Assembly (NCBI GenBank): GCA_958439205.1
Contig: OY288189.1
Location: 637,960-701,959, forward strand
Direction of reading: 5' to 3'
DNA length: 64,000 nucleotides
Source of the DNA: an uncultured Allorhizobium sp.
GTDB lineage: Bacteria > Pseudomonadota > Alphaproteobacteria > Rhizobiales > Rhizobiaceae
Made by a program: the position numbers and the translations under genes. The notes beneath the pieces are model-generated. The model did not search any database. It was not told where the DNA came from and saw only the letters and a list, made by a program, of their open reading frames with translations. Positions 28,027 through 37,000 of the stretch are shown here, piece by piece. Position 1 is the stretch's first letter. Every line of letters starts with the position of its first letter.

Positions 28027-28641
28027 TTAGGCGTGCTTTGCGATGAATTCCGGGGCGTCCATGTGACGGAAATCATCCAGTGCTGCGAACAGGCGATCGT
28101 GGTCCCAGTCCCACCAGGCGAGCGCCTGCATGCGCTCGGCAACTGATCCGGGAAACCGCTCACGGATCAGCTTTGCCGGAACGCCGCCGACGATAGTGTA
28201 CGGAGCCACATCGCGGGAGACGACAGCACCTGCGCCGATGACCGCACCGTCGCCGACAGTCACCCCCGGCAGTACGGTTGCGCCATGGCCGACCCAGACG
28301 TCATGGCCGATCACGACCCGGTTTTCCCGACGCCAGGCAAAGAAGTCGTGATCGTTCTCCGCGCCATCGAAATAGTCCGCGGCACGATAGGTGAAGTGAT
28401 GCAGCGTCGGGCGCCAGGTCGGATGGTTGGTGGCGTTGATGCGTACGCTTGCTGCGATGTTGGCAAATTTGCCGACCGTCGCGCACCAGATCGAGCCGTC
28501 CTGCATGATGTAGGAATAGTCGCCCATCTCGACCTCTTCGAGGCGGCAACGATCGGCGACCTCCGTGTAGCGACCGAGGGTCGAATTCACGACCCGGGCG
28601 GTCTCGTGGACAAGAGGGGCGATCCCGAGCTTCTTGGTCAT
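28027..28641 (-). CDS. Phosphonate metabolism protein, hexapeptide-repeat transferase family
   Basis: This 204-residue left-handed beta-helix protein belongs to the transferase-hexapeptide family found inside C-P lyase operons. Hexad-rich runs are seen at residues 20-70 and 108-155 (VIGHDVWVGHGATVLPGVTV, GDGAVIGAGAVVSRDV, YTIVGGVPAKLIRERF), as in XAT/CatB-type acetyltransferases. A role in acetylating an aminophosphonate, as PhnO does in other bacteria, is plausible but unproven. Start overlaps the phnL stop by 4 bases. Last gene of the phnG operon. Confidence 0.87.
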   Translation of the reverse strand: MTKKLGIAPLVHETARVVNSTLGRYTEVADRCRLEEVEMGDYSYIMQDGSIWCATVGKFANIAASVRINATNHPTWRPTLHHFTYRAADYFDGAENDHDFFAWRRENRVVIGHDVWVGHGATVLPGVTVGDGAVIGAGAVVSRDVAPYTIVGGVPAKLIRERFPGSVAERMQALAWWDWDHDRLFAALDDFRHMDAPEFIAKHA

Positions 28642-29345
28642 GCTGCTGTCTTTCGCGGCGAAAACTGCATGACGTCGAGGATGCGGTCGGCGACGGCTTC
28701 GCGTACTTCCTCGTCATGGAAGATGCCGAGCAGAGCGACGCCGGCTTCCTTCTTCGCGCGGATCATCGAGACGACCACGGCGCGGTTAGCCGCATCGAGC
28801 GAGGCCGTGGGTTCGTCGAGAAGCAGGACCGCATGATCGGTGATAAAGCCGCGTGCGATGTTGACGCGCTGCTGCTCGCCGCCGGAGAAGGTGGAGGGCG
28901 GCAGCTGCCAGAGATCACGTGGCAAGTTTAGCCGGCTCAAGAGTTCGCTTGCGCGCTGGCGTGCCTGATCCGAGGCGACCCCGCGTGCGACCAGCGGTTC
29001 GGCCACGACGTCGAGCGTCGACACGCGCGGCACGGTGCGCAGGAATTGGCTGACATAGCCAAGCGTACCGCGCCGGACCTCAAGCACGGTGCGCGGGTCG
29101 GCGCTGGCGATGTCGACGATCCGGCCCGCGTGATTGACGAGGATCTGACCGTGGTCGACGGCATAGTTGCCGTAGAGCATCTTCAGCACCGAGCTCTTGC
29201 CGATGCCCGAAGGGCCGCCGAGCACAACGCATTCCCCTGACGCGACAGAGAAGGAGACGTTGGACACGACCGGCAGGACGAGCCCGCCGCGCAGATGCAT
29301 GGTGAAGCTTTTCGAGACTTCGGAGACGATGAGGGGCGTGGCCAT
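28638..29345 (-). CDS. phnL: C-P lyase complex subunit PhnL (ABC-type ATPase)
   Basis: This 235-residue ABC-like ATPase is needed with PhnG, PhnH and PhnI to form ribose 1-methylphosphonate 5-triphosphate. It has Walker A GGPSGIGKSS, signature TFSGGEQQRVN and Walker B VLLLDEPTASLD, with the H-loop IFHDEEVRE. It is not a transporter subunit; in structures a PhnK/PhnL pair docks on the PhnGHIJ core. Confidence 0.94.
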   Translation of the reverse strand: MATPLIVSEVSKSFTMHLRGGLVLPVVSNVSFSVASGECVVLGGPSGIGKSSVLKMLYGNYAVDHGQILVNHAGRIVDIASADPRTVLEVRRGTLGYVSQFLRTVPRVSTLDVVAEPLVARGVASDQARQRASELLSRLNLPRDLWQLPPSTFSGGEQQRVNIARGFITDHAVLLLDEPTASLDAANRAVVVSMIRAKKEAGVALLGIFHDEEVREAVADRILDVMQFSPRKTAA

Positions 29346-29356
29346 AGGTTTCTCCG

Positions 29357-30133
29357 TCAGACCTGCAGAATCGAGGATACGAGTAGCTGGGTGTAGGGTT
29401 CGCGCGGGTCGTCGAGCACGCGGTCGGTCAGGCCCTGTTCGATGACATGACCGTCCTTCATCACCATCATCCGATGGGAGAGAAGCCGGGCCACCGCCAG
29501 GTCGTGGGTGACAACGATGGCGGACAGGCCGAGGTCGTTGACGAGGCCGCGGACGAGATCGAGCAGGCGGGCCTGGACCGAGACATCAAGGCCGCCGGTC
29601 GGCTCATCCATGAAGACGAGGCGGGGACCGGTCACGAGATTGCGGGCGATCTGCAGGCGCTGGCGCATGCCGCCGGAGAAGGCGCGCGGCTGGTCGTCGA
29701 TGCGGTCTGTCGAGATCTCTACTCGCTCCAGCCATTCGCTTGCCGTCTGGCGGATGCGGCCATAGTGGCGATCGCCGACGGCCATGAGGCGTTCGCCGAC
29801 ATTGGCGCCGGCCGAGACGGTCATGCGCAGGCCATCAGCCGGATTCTGGTGCACGAAGCCCCAGTCTGTGCGCATCAGGAAACGGCGCTCGGCCTCTCCC
29901 ATGTGGTAGAGCTCGCGATACTGACCATCGCGCATGTGGTAGTCGACGCTGCCGGTCGTTGGCATCAGCCGGGTCGAGAGGCAGTTCAGAAGCGTCGTCT
30001 TGCCCGAGCCGCTTTCGCCGACGATGGCGAGCACTTCGCCCGGCCAGAGGTCGAAGGAGACCTCCTTGCAGCCGATGCGCTTGCCGTAAAACTTCGAAAG
30101 ATTGCGGACCTTGAGAAGTGGCTGGTCGCTCAT
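29357..30133 (-). CDS. phnK: C-P lyase complex subunit PhnK (ABC-type ATPase)
   Basis: This 258-residue ATPase binds the PhnJ subunit of the C-P lyase core. Motifs are GESGSGKTTLL (Walker A), FSGGMRQRLQIARNL (signature), LVFMDEPTGGLD (Walker B) and VTHDLAVARLL. The stretch HMGEAERRFLMRTDWGFVHQNPADGLRM is the PhnK-specific insertion. Its start overlaps the phnJ stop by 4 bases. Confidence 0.95.
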   Translation of the reverse strand: MSDQPLLKVRNLSKFYGKRIGCKEVSFDLWPGEVLAIVGESGSGKTTLLNCLSTRLMPTTGSVDYHMRDGQYRELYHMGEAERRFLMRTDWGFVHQNPADGLRMTVSAGANVGERLMAVGDRHYGRIRQTASEWLERVEISTDRIDDQPRAFSGGMRQRLQIARNLVTGPRLVFMDEPTGGLDVSVQARLLDLVRGLVNDLGLSAIVVTHDLAVARLLSHRMMVMKDGHVIEQGLTDRVLDDPREPYTQLLVSSILQV

Positions 30134-31023
30134 TCTGCGGCCTCCTTTTTCTGGAAGAGCATCTCGCCGACATGGCCTTCCGCCTGGCGTGTCTCGCAGT
30201 GGTCGGTATCCGAGCAGACGAACATTCGCCCGCCCTTGTCGTCGAGCACGACCTCGTCGAGATAGACATTGTGGGCGCCGCAGAGCGCGCAGGGCTTGTC
30301 GAAGGTCTGGATCTCGAAGGGATGATCCTCGAAGTCGAGGCTGACCACGTCGGTATAGGGCGGGACCGCATAGATGCGTTTTTCACGGCCGGCGCCGAAG
30401 AGCTGCAGGGCTTCCGACATGTGCATCTTCGGATTGTCGAATTTCGGCGTCGGCGAGGGGTCCATCACGTAGCGGCCCTCGACCTTCACCGGATAGGCAT
30501 AGGTCGTGGCAATGCGGCCGTGTTTGGCGATGTCCTCGTAGAGCTTCACATGCATGAGGCCGTATTCTTCCAGCGCATGCATCTTGCGGGTCTCGGTCTC
30601 GCGTGGCTCCAGAAAGCGCAGGGGTTCCGGGATCGGCACCTGGTAGACCAGCACCTGACCTTCCCTGAGCTTCTCCTCCGGGATGCGGTGGCGCGTCTGA
30701 ATGATCGTCGCTTCGCTTGTCTTGGTGGTCACTGCGACCTCGGCGACCTTCTGGAAGAAGGCGCGGATGGAAACGGCATTGGTCGTGTCGTCGGCGCCCT
30801 GGTCAATGACCTTCAGCGTGTCGTCGCGGCCGATGATCGAGGCCGTCACCTGAACGCCGCCGGTGCCCCAGCCATAGGGCATTGGCATTTCTCTGCTGGC
30901 GAAGGGCACCTGGTAGCCGGGGATGGCGATCGCCTTGAGGATCGCGCGGCGGATCATGCGCTTGGTCTGTTCGTCCAGATAGGCGAAATTATAGGTTGCG
31001 AGTTCGGTTGCCGGCGCGGTCAT
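30130..31023 (-). CDS. phnJ: Alpha-D-ribose 1-methylphosphonate 5-phosphate C-P lyase PhnJ
   Basis: This 297-residue radical SAM enzyme cleaves the carbon-phosphorus bond, releasing methane or another alkane and ribose 1,2-cyclic phosphate 5-phosphate. The unusual cluster motif C-x2-C-x21-C is intact at Cys245, Cys248 and Cys270. The catalytic thiyl-radical cysteine six residues later, Cys276, is also present, so the enzyme should be active. Start and stop each overlap the neighbours by 4 bases. Confidence 0.97.
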   Translation of the reverse strand: MTAPATELATYNFAYLDEQTKRMIRRAILKAIAIPGYQVPFASREMPMPYGWGTGGVQVTASIIGRDDTLKVIDQGADDTTNAVSIRAFFQKVAEVAVTTKTSEATIIQTRHRIPEEKLREGQVLVYQVPIPEPLRFLEPRETETRKMHALEEYGLMHVKLYEDIAKHGRIATTYAYPVKVEGRYVMDPSPTPKFDNPKMHMSEALQLFGAGREKRIYAVPPYTDVVSLDFEDHPFEIQTFDKPCALCGAHNVYLDEVVLDDKGGRMFVCSDTDHCETRQAEGHVGEMLFQKKEAAE

Positions 31024-32126
31024 TCTGCGGCCTCCTTCAGGTCAGTCTGTTCGGTTCGGGCGGCCTCGTGCTTGACCCGCATGCGGCGGACGAGGTCGAG
31101 TTCGGCCTGGAAGTCGACGTAGTGCGGCAGCTTCAGGTGCTCGACGAAGCCGGTCGCCTGAACGTTGTCGCAATGGGAAATGACGAATTCCTCGTCCTGG
31201 GCGGGGGCGACGACATCCTCGCCGAATTCGTCGGTGCGCAGGGCCCGGTCGACCAGCGACATGGACATGGCCTTGCGCTCGCTCTGGCCGAAGACGAGAC
31301 CGTAGCCGCGGGTGAACTGCGGTGGGGCCTTGGCCGAACCCTTGAACTGGTTGACCATCTGGCATTCGGTGACGCGGATTTCGCCGAGCGAGACGGCAAA
31401 GCCGAGTTCCGGCACATCGAATTCGACCTCGACCAGACCCATGCGGATTTCGCCGACAAAGGGGTGGGTGCGGCCATAGCCGCGCTGGGTCGAATAACCG
31501 AGCGCAAGCAGGAAGCCTTCGTCGCCGCGGGCGAGTGCCTGCAGACGCAGGTCGCGGGGCATCGGAAACTCTATCGGCTCGCGGGTGATGTCGCCGGCGA
31601 CGTGATCCTCGGGCATTTCGCCATCCGGCTCGATCAGGCCTTCGCCATCGAGGATGTCGGAGACCCGCATGACGTGCTCCAGACCTTCTTCGCGCTGGTC
31701 GCCCGTCTCCACCGTGTTTTCGTCGAGAAGCGAGGGGTCGAGCAGGCGGTGGGTATAGTCGAAGGTCGGTCCGAGGAGCTGCCCGCCCGGCAGATCCTTG
31801 TAGGTGGCGGAGACGCGGCGCTCGACGCGCATCTCGGCGGTTTCGATCGGCCGGGAGGTGCCGAAGCGCGGCAGCGTGGTGCGGTAGGCGCGGAGCAGGA
31901 AGATCGCTTCGATCATGTCGCCGCGTGACTGCTTGAGAGCAAGTGCTGCCAGCGCACAGTCGTAGAGCGAGGCTTCTGCCATGACGCGGTCGACGGCGAG
32001 GCCGAGCTGGGCCACGATCTGATCGATCGTCACCGACGGCAGCGACCTGTCGCCACGGCGGCGGTCGGCGAGGAGCTTGTGGGCGTTGGCGATGGCTTTC
32101 TCGCCACCCTTGACGGCAACATACAT
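31020..32126 (-). CDS. phnI: C-P lyase complex subunit PhnI
   Basis: This 368-residue core subunit acts as nucleosidase/transferase that exchanges adenine of ATP for the phosphonate. The N-terminus MYVAVKGGEKAIANAHKLL and segments EASLYDCALAALALKQSRGD, LPRFGTSRPIETAEM, GYSTQRGYGRTHPF and RKAMSMSLVDRAL are standard for PhnI. It lies 3 bases after phnH and overlaps phnJ by 4 bases. Confidence 0.96.
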   Translation of the reverse strand: MYVAVKGGEKAIANAHKLLADRRRGDRSLPSVTIDQIVAQLGLAVDRVMAEASLYDCALAALALKQSRGDMIEAIFLLRAYRTTLPRFGTSRPIETAEMRVERRVSATYKDLPGGQLLGPTFDYTHRLLDPSLLDENTVETGDQREEGLEHVMRVSDILDGEGLIEPDGEMPEDHVAGDITREPIEFPMPRDLRLQALARGDEGFLLALGYSTQRGYGRTHPFVGEIRMGLVEVEFDVPELGFAVSLGEIRVTECQMVNQFKGSAKAPPQFTRGYGLVFGQSERKAMSMSLVDRALRTDEFGEDVVAPAQDEEFVISHCDNVQATGFVEHLKLPHYVDFQAELDLVRRMRVKHEAARTEQTDLKEAAE

Positions 32127-32129
32127 GGC

Positions 32130-32738
32130 TCAGGCCTCCATCTCGCGGATCATGGTCGTGCGCGGCAGCGCGATGAAGCGGCGACCTGCGGTCAGCACCA
32201 CGTCGACACCGCGCGGGAAGAGGGCGCGATTGTCGGCCCATTGACGCAGGAAGGTCTCAGGCAAGCCCTTCGGGGCGATCGTGGCGGTGTCGCGAATGCC
32301 GGGACCCGTCAGCTGCAGCGGCCGGCCTCCCTCGAGAGCCGCGACTTCGATCACCAGTGTCGTCGAACGATCAGGGTATTCCTGGGTTCCCAGCGCAAAT
32401 TGTGCCAGCGACGGGAACGGTGCTCCCGCTTCAACGAATGCGAACTTCGCATCGGACTTTGTGGAGGTCAGGCTGGCGCCGGTGTGGAAGCCGATCCAGC
32501 CTGAAAGGGCGGACTTGGCGAGAACAGGCGTGACCCAGATCGGCGTATCGTGATCGCAGAGTGTCAGAAGGAGAGCACCGGCCGCAATCCCGAGCGGTGC
32601 GGGCGGAGCCACTGGTACCTCTACGACACTTAGGGTGCCTGGCTGTGCCATGGCATCCATGACAGCCCGGAAAACCGTCTGTGCATGTGTCACGGCATCC
32701 GGGAAGCCGCCGTCCAGGCTTTCGGTGTGTCCAATCAT
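32130..32738 (-). CDS. phnH: C-P lyase complex subunit PhnH
   Basis: This 202-residue core subunit of the PhnGHIJ complex opens with DAVTHAQTVFRAVMDAMAQPG and contains LTLCDHDTPIWV, GTQEYPDRSTTLVIEV and the C-terminal GVDVVLTAGRRFIALPRTT. The gene shares one base with the phnG stop (TGATG). Confidence 0.94.
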   Translation of the reverse strand: MIGHTESLDGGFPDAVTHAQTVFRAVMDAMAQPGTLSVVEVPVAPPAPLGIAAGALLLTLCDHDTPIWVTPVLAKSALSGWIGFHTGASLTSTKSDAKFAFVEAGAPFPSLAQFALGTQEYPDRSTTLVIEVAALEGGRPLQLTGPGIRDTATIAPKGLPETFLRQWADNRALFPRGVDVVLTAGRRFIALPRTTMIREMEA

Positions 32739-33208
32739 CAGTCTTCTCCGCGGACCATGGTGAAAAAGTCGACCTTCGTGGCCGCCGTTTCGGCTTCCAG
32801 CTTTTCGGCATCCGCCAGAAGGCGTGCTTCGATAGGTGCGAAGAGCTGTGTTTCGAGCGCTGCCCGTACCGCTTCGTCCTGCGCCACGGCGTCGAGCACA
32901 GCCGAGAGACTTGTCGCCTTCCGGTCCGTGCCGAGGCGATAACCATGGCCGATCCGCCCGTCAGAGAGCCTGACGCTTGCGCGGCTTACCGTCGCTTCGC
33001 CGAGATTGAAGGGCGCACCACCGCCGCCGATGCGACCCTTGATCATCACGAGGCCGGTCTCCGGACCACGCAGTGCGGTAAAGACGGGCGCGGGGTCGAG
33101 TGTCGAAAGGGCTGTTTCCAGTTCGGTCAGCGTCGCTCTGGCCAGCAGATCGACGATCCGCTTTCGATCGCTCTGCGCGCCGGTATCAATTTCGTTGGCT
33201 CTGTCCAT
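32738..33208 (-). CDS. phnG: C-P lyase complex subunit PhnG
   Basis: This 156-residue subunit is the first gene of the main C-P lyase operon. Recognisable parts are RKRIVDLLARATLTELE, GLVMIKGRIGGGGAPFNLGEATVSRASVRL and GHGYRLGTDRKAT. The ATG at 33208 is preceded by GAGGA. Its promoter region holds two palindromes and a PHO box shared with divergent phnF. Confidence 0.94.
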   Translation of the reverse strand: MDRANEIDTGAQSDRKRIVDLLARATLTELETALSTLDPAPVFTALRGPETGLVMIKGRIGGGGAPFNLGEATVSRASVRLSDGRIGHGYRLGTDRKATSLSAVLDAVAQDEAVRAALETQLFAPIEARLLADAEKLEAETAATKVDFFTMVRGED

Positions 33209-33223
33209 TGTCAGTCCTCGAAA

Positions 33224-33241
33224 TGTCTAGTAATATAGACA
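33224..33241. promoter_or_regulatory. Palindrome TGTCTA-N6-TAGACA, candidate PhnF operator
   Basis: This is a perfect 6-bp inverted repeat between phnG and phnF, with the look of a GntR/HutC-type operator (GTcTA...TAGAC). Its location just upstream of the phnG start would let PhnF repress the C-P lyase operon. Confidence 0.65.
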
Positions 33242-33250
33242 ACCATACAA

Positions 33251-33267
33251 GTTACTTTATGAGTAAC
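33251..33267. promoter_or_regulatory. Second palindrome GTTACT-N5-AGTAAC
   Basis: This perfect 6-bp inverted repeat lies between the presumed PhnF operator and the PHO box, where the phnG -10 region should be. It may be a second regulator site or part of the core promoter. Confidence 0.45.
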
Positions 33268-33275
33268 CCGAGGTC

Positions 33276-33293
33276 GTGACAAGCTTGTGACAG
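33276..33293 (-). promoter_or_regulatory. PHO box upstream of phnG
   Basis: On the minus strand CTGTCAC-AAGC-TTGTCAC closely matches the PhoB repeat CTGTCAT-N4-CTGTCAT. It lies 67 bases from the phnG start and its other end covers the phnF ribosome-binding region (GGAGG at 33293-33297), so PhoB binding could also hinder phnF transcription. Confidence 0.82.
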
Positions 33294-33307
33294 GAGGACC
33301 GTTTCCG

Positions 33308-34030
33308 GTGATACAGAGACAGAAGGGTGTGGCCCTGTGGCGCCAGATTTCGGATCGGATCCGCGCCAATATCCTCACAGGTCTCTATGACAGGACGGGC
33401 ATGGTCCCGGCGGAAACTGCGCTCGCGGAGGAGTTTGGGGTCAACCGCCACACCGTGCGTGCAGCGCTCGCGGCCCTTCAGCAAGAAGGGATCGTCCGGG
33501 CGGCGCAGGGGCGCGGCACCGTGATTGCCCAGCGCGACAAGTTCGATTTTCCGATCGGCCGGCGCACACGCTTTACGGAAGGCATCGGCGAACAGGCGCG
33601 TGATCTGAAGGGGATCCTGCTTTCGTCAGTACAAGAGGTCGCGACGCCAGAACTGGTCGAGCGGCTGCGACTGGCACAGGGCGCCCATGTCTTGAGGCTG
33701 GATGGGATCAGGAAGGCGGATGGACGAGCGGTCTCGCGATCGACGATGTGGTTTCCTGCCGAGCGTTTTTCAGGGATCGACAAGGCTTTCTCAGAGACGG
33801 GTTCCATAACCCGGGCTCTCTCGATGTGCGGCGTGGATGACTACCTGCGCGAGGTCACGGAGATCTCCGCGGTACATGCGGAGCCGGACGACGTCGCGCA
33901 TCTCGAACTGACGCCCGGCGCGATCGTGCTTGTCACCCGGGCTGTCAATACCGATCCCGAGGGGCGGCCAATTCAATATGCGATTACGCGGTTTGCCGCC
34001 GACCGGGTGCAGTTCACGATCCGCAATTGA
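33308..34030 (+). CDS. phnF: Phosphonate operon regulator PhnF (GntR/HutC family)
   Basis: This is a 240-residue regulator. It has an N-terminal winged helix (VALWRQISDRIRANILTG, PAETALAEEFGVNRHTVRAALAALQQEGIVRAAQGRGT) and a C-terminal UTRA ligand-binding domain (VLRLDGIRKADGRAVSRSTMWFP, ITRFAADRVQFTI). It is expected to repress the divergent phn operon and release on a phosphonate-related ligand. The start is the GTG at 33308 behind GGAGG; an earlier in-frame GTG (33287) lies upstream of that Shine-Dalgarno sequence and is excluded. Confidence 0.92.
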   Translation: MIQRQKGVALWRQISDRIRANILTGLYDRTGMVPAETALAEEFGVNRHTVRAALAALQQEGIVRAAQGRGTVIAQRDKFDFPIGRRTRFTEGIGEQARDLKGILLSSVQEVATPELVERLRLAQGAHVLRLDGIRKADGRAVSRSTMWFPAERFSGIDKAFSETGSITRALSMCGVDDYLREVTEISAVHAEPDDVAHLELTPGAIVLVTRAVNTDPEGRPIQYAITRFAADRVQFTIRN

Positions 34031-34041
34031 GGCCGAGACGA

Positions 34042-34074
34042 CGCCCGGCCCCTGATCGCTCAGGAAGCCGGGCG
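34042..34074. terminator. Hairpin between phnF and the octad-repeat gene
   Basis: CGCCCGGC and GCCGGGCG flank a second paired segment CCTGA/TCAGG, giving an interrupted 13-bp stem between two convergent genes. The U-run is poor on both strands. Confidence 0.5.
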
Positions 34075-34095
34075 CCCTATTCTCGGTGTTAAGGT

Positions 34096-37000
34096 TCAGG
34101 TCGCCGCATAGGCGGCGAGAACCGCAGCAATCTGTTCAGGGCTCAGATTGTTCGACTGCGTCGCGCTGATCGCTTGGAGCTGTGCGGTGGTCATGTTGGA
34201 GATCTGACCCACCGTCAGACCGGGCAGGGCCTGCTCGCTGATTGCAGCAATGTCATCGGCGGAGAAGGTCCGGAAGTTGTTGGCGCCAAGGGCCGACAAC
34301 TGCGCGGAATTCAGCCCTGCGACCTGCGTCGGTGTCAGTGCCTCGGCTTGTCCGGCCGTGAGCGCGCTCACCTGCGCGACCGTCAGGCCGCTGATCGCCT
34401 TGGCGTCCATGGCGGCAACCTGCGATGTCGTCAGCCAGGCGACCCTATCCGTCCCGAGTGTCGCGAGCTGGATGGCATTCATCGACCCGATCTGCGCGGA
34501 TGTCAGCGCGCCGACCTGATCCTGGGTCATCGCCCTCAGCTGGTGATAGGTCAGGCCGGCAACCTGGCCTGTTGTCAGGGCGGAGATCTGTTCGGGCTGC
34601 AATGTGGCGAAGATCGCGGGCGACAAGCCGCTCACTGCCGTCGGGGACAGTGCTGCGATGTCCGTCGCCGTCAGCGTTTCTAGAGCAGTCGAACTGAAGG
34701 CTGCCAGCTGTGTTCCGCTCAGGGCGCCAAACTGCGCCGATGTCATCGCATCGACCTGGCTGGACGTCAGGGTCGCTATCTGCGCAGTGCTCAGGCCCGG
34801 AATGGCTTTGGGGGCGATGGCTGCAATCTGCGTTGTCGACAGGGCGGAAATGGTCCCGGCCGAGAGTGAGGCGATCTGCGTCGCGGTCAGCGCGCCGATC
34901 TGGGTTGCCGTCATGACGCCGAGCTGATCGGGCTTCAGCGCGTTCAACTGGTCGAAGGTCAAGGCGCCGACCTGGGCTGCTGTCAGAACGCCGATCTGTT
35001 CCTGGCTGAGGCCCGCGATGTTGGCGGCCGACAGGCCCGTGATCGCTGCCGGCGAGATGGATGCCAGCTCCGTGTTCGACAGCGTTGCGAGCTGCGCCGA
35101 GGAGAGTGCGCCGATCTGTGTCGAGGTCAGCGCGGCGATCTGGGTCTGGCTCAGACTGTCGATCTGCGTCGTCGACATCGAAGCGATCTGGGTCGCCGTC
35201 AGGCCCGGGATCGTCTTGACGTTCAGCGCTGCGATCTTGTCGCTGGTCAGCGTGGCGAGGCTGTCATTGCTGAGCAGTGCCACCTGGCTTGCACTGAGTG
35301 CCCCGATCTGTGTGGTCGACAGGAGGGTTACTTGCTGGGGCGTGAGCGCTCCGACCTGGCTTGGCGTCAAGGCCGTGATCTGGGCTGCAGTCAATGCGGT
35401 GATCTGGTCGGCGCCCAAGACTGCGATCTGTTGCGTCGTCATGCCGGCGATCCCGGCTGCGCTGATCGCGGCGAGCTTCGTCGCCGGGAGGTTGGAAAGC
35501 TGGGTCGGTGTCAGCGCCGCGACCTGTGTCGCCGTCAAGGCACCCATCTGCGCGGTGGTCAGGGATTCAATCTGATTGGACGACAGAGCCGTGATCTGTG
35601 TCGTGGACAGCGCGGCGATGGCCGTCGTGCTCAAGGCCGCAATCTGCTCCTGAGACATCACGCCGAGCGACGCCGCCGTCAGGGCTGCAGCCTGGGTCGC
35701 ACCAAAGCCGGCAACCTGCTTTGCGCTCAGGGTATCCACCTGGGTCGGGGTCAAGGCTGCCGTCTGGTCTGCACTCAATGCGCCGAGTTGGGCCGGCGTG
35801 AGGGCTGCAATCTGATCGAGGTTCATGGCGGCGATGGTTTCAGCATCGATCCCGCTCAAGGCGCCTGTCGTGATGGCTGCCATCTCTGTCGGCTGGAACG
35901 CCAGGATATCGGCCGCACGCATGGCGCCGAGCTGCGCTGCCGTCAGGCCCGCAACCTGGGTTGCCGTCATCGCCTCCACCTGATCGGAAGACATCGCCGC
36001 GATCTGATCCGTGCTCAGGGCTGCAATCGTCCTGGCGGAGAGGCCGGCGATCTGTTCACGCGAGAGCGATGCGATGTTGCTCGGCGACAGCGAAGCAATC
36101 TGTGCTGCGGTCACAGCCTGCAACTGGCTGGCGCTCAGCGATGCGAGCTGGGTCGGCGTGAAGGAGACGACCTGCTCGTTCTTCATCGCCGCGATCTGGG
36201 CGGAGGTCAGCTTCGCAATCTGTTCCAGGCTCAGGCTGTCGATCTTGTCGGCGGAGATCGAGGAGATGGCGCTTGTTGAAATCGCGGCAATCTCGGCTGG
36301 CGTGAGCGCTGAAAGCTGCACTTCGGACAAGGACCCGATCTGGGCGCCGCTCATCTTCGAGATCTGTGCCGATGACAGTCCATCGATCTGGTTGTCCTCG
36401 AGGGCGGCAATCTGATCCGTGGTCAGCCCGGTGATCGAGGCCGCAGCAATGGCGCCGACCTGCGAGGGCGACCATGCCTTCACCGCCGGCACCGATAGGG
36501 CGGACAGCTGAGCGGCACTCAGAGCTGCAATCTGGCCGTTGCTCATGGCTTCGGTCTGGAATGCCGTGAGGCCCGCGACCTGCTCGGCCTTCAGAGCCCG
36601 GATCTGGGTCGTCGTCAGCGCTGATACCTGATCGGGCGCCAGGGTTGCGATGCGTTCGGGCGTCAGGCCGGTGATCGCCTTGGCACTGATGGCGGCGATC
36701 TTGACCGGGCTCATTGCCGCGACTGACTCGGCCGGCAAGGCTGCTACCTGGGCTGCCGAGAGCGCGCCGATTTGACTGGTCGAGAGGGCATCGAGCTGAT
36801 CCGCAGTGAGCGATCCGATCTGGTCGACAGTGAGGCCGGTGATGGCGCGCGCGCTGAGCGCTGCGATCTGTTCTTCAGAGAAGCTGGCAATCGCAACTTC
36901 CGGCATGGCTGCGATCTGCACGCCGGTCAGCCCGCGAACCTGCGTCGGTGTGAAGCCTGCGATCTGGTCCGGTGTGAAGGCAGCCGCCTGGGTCGCCTTC

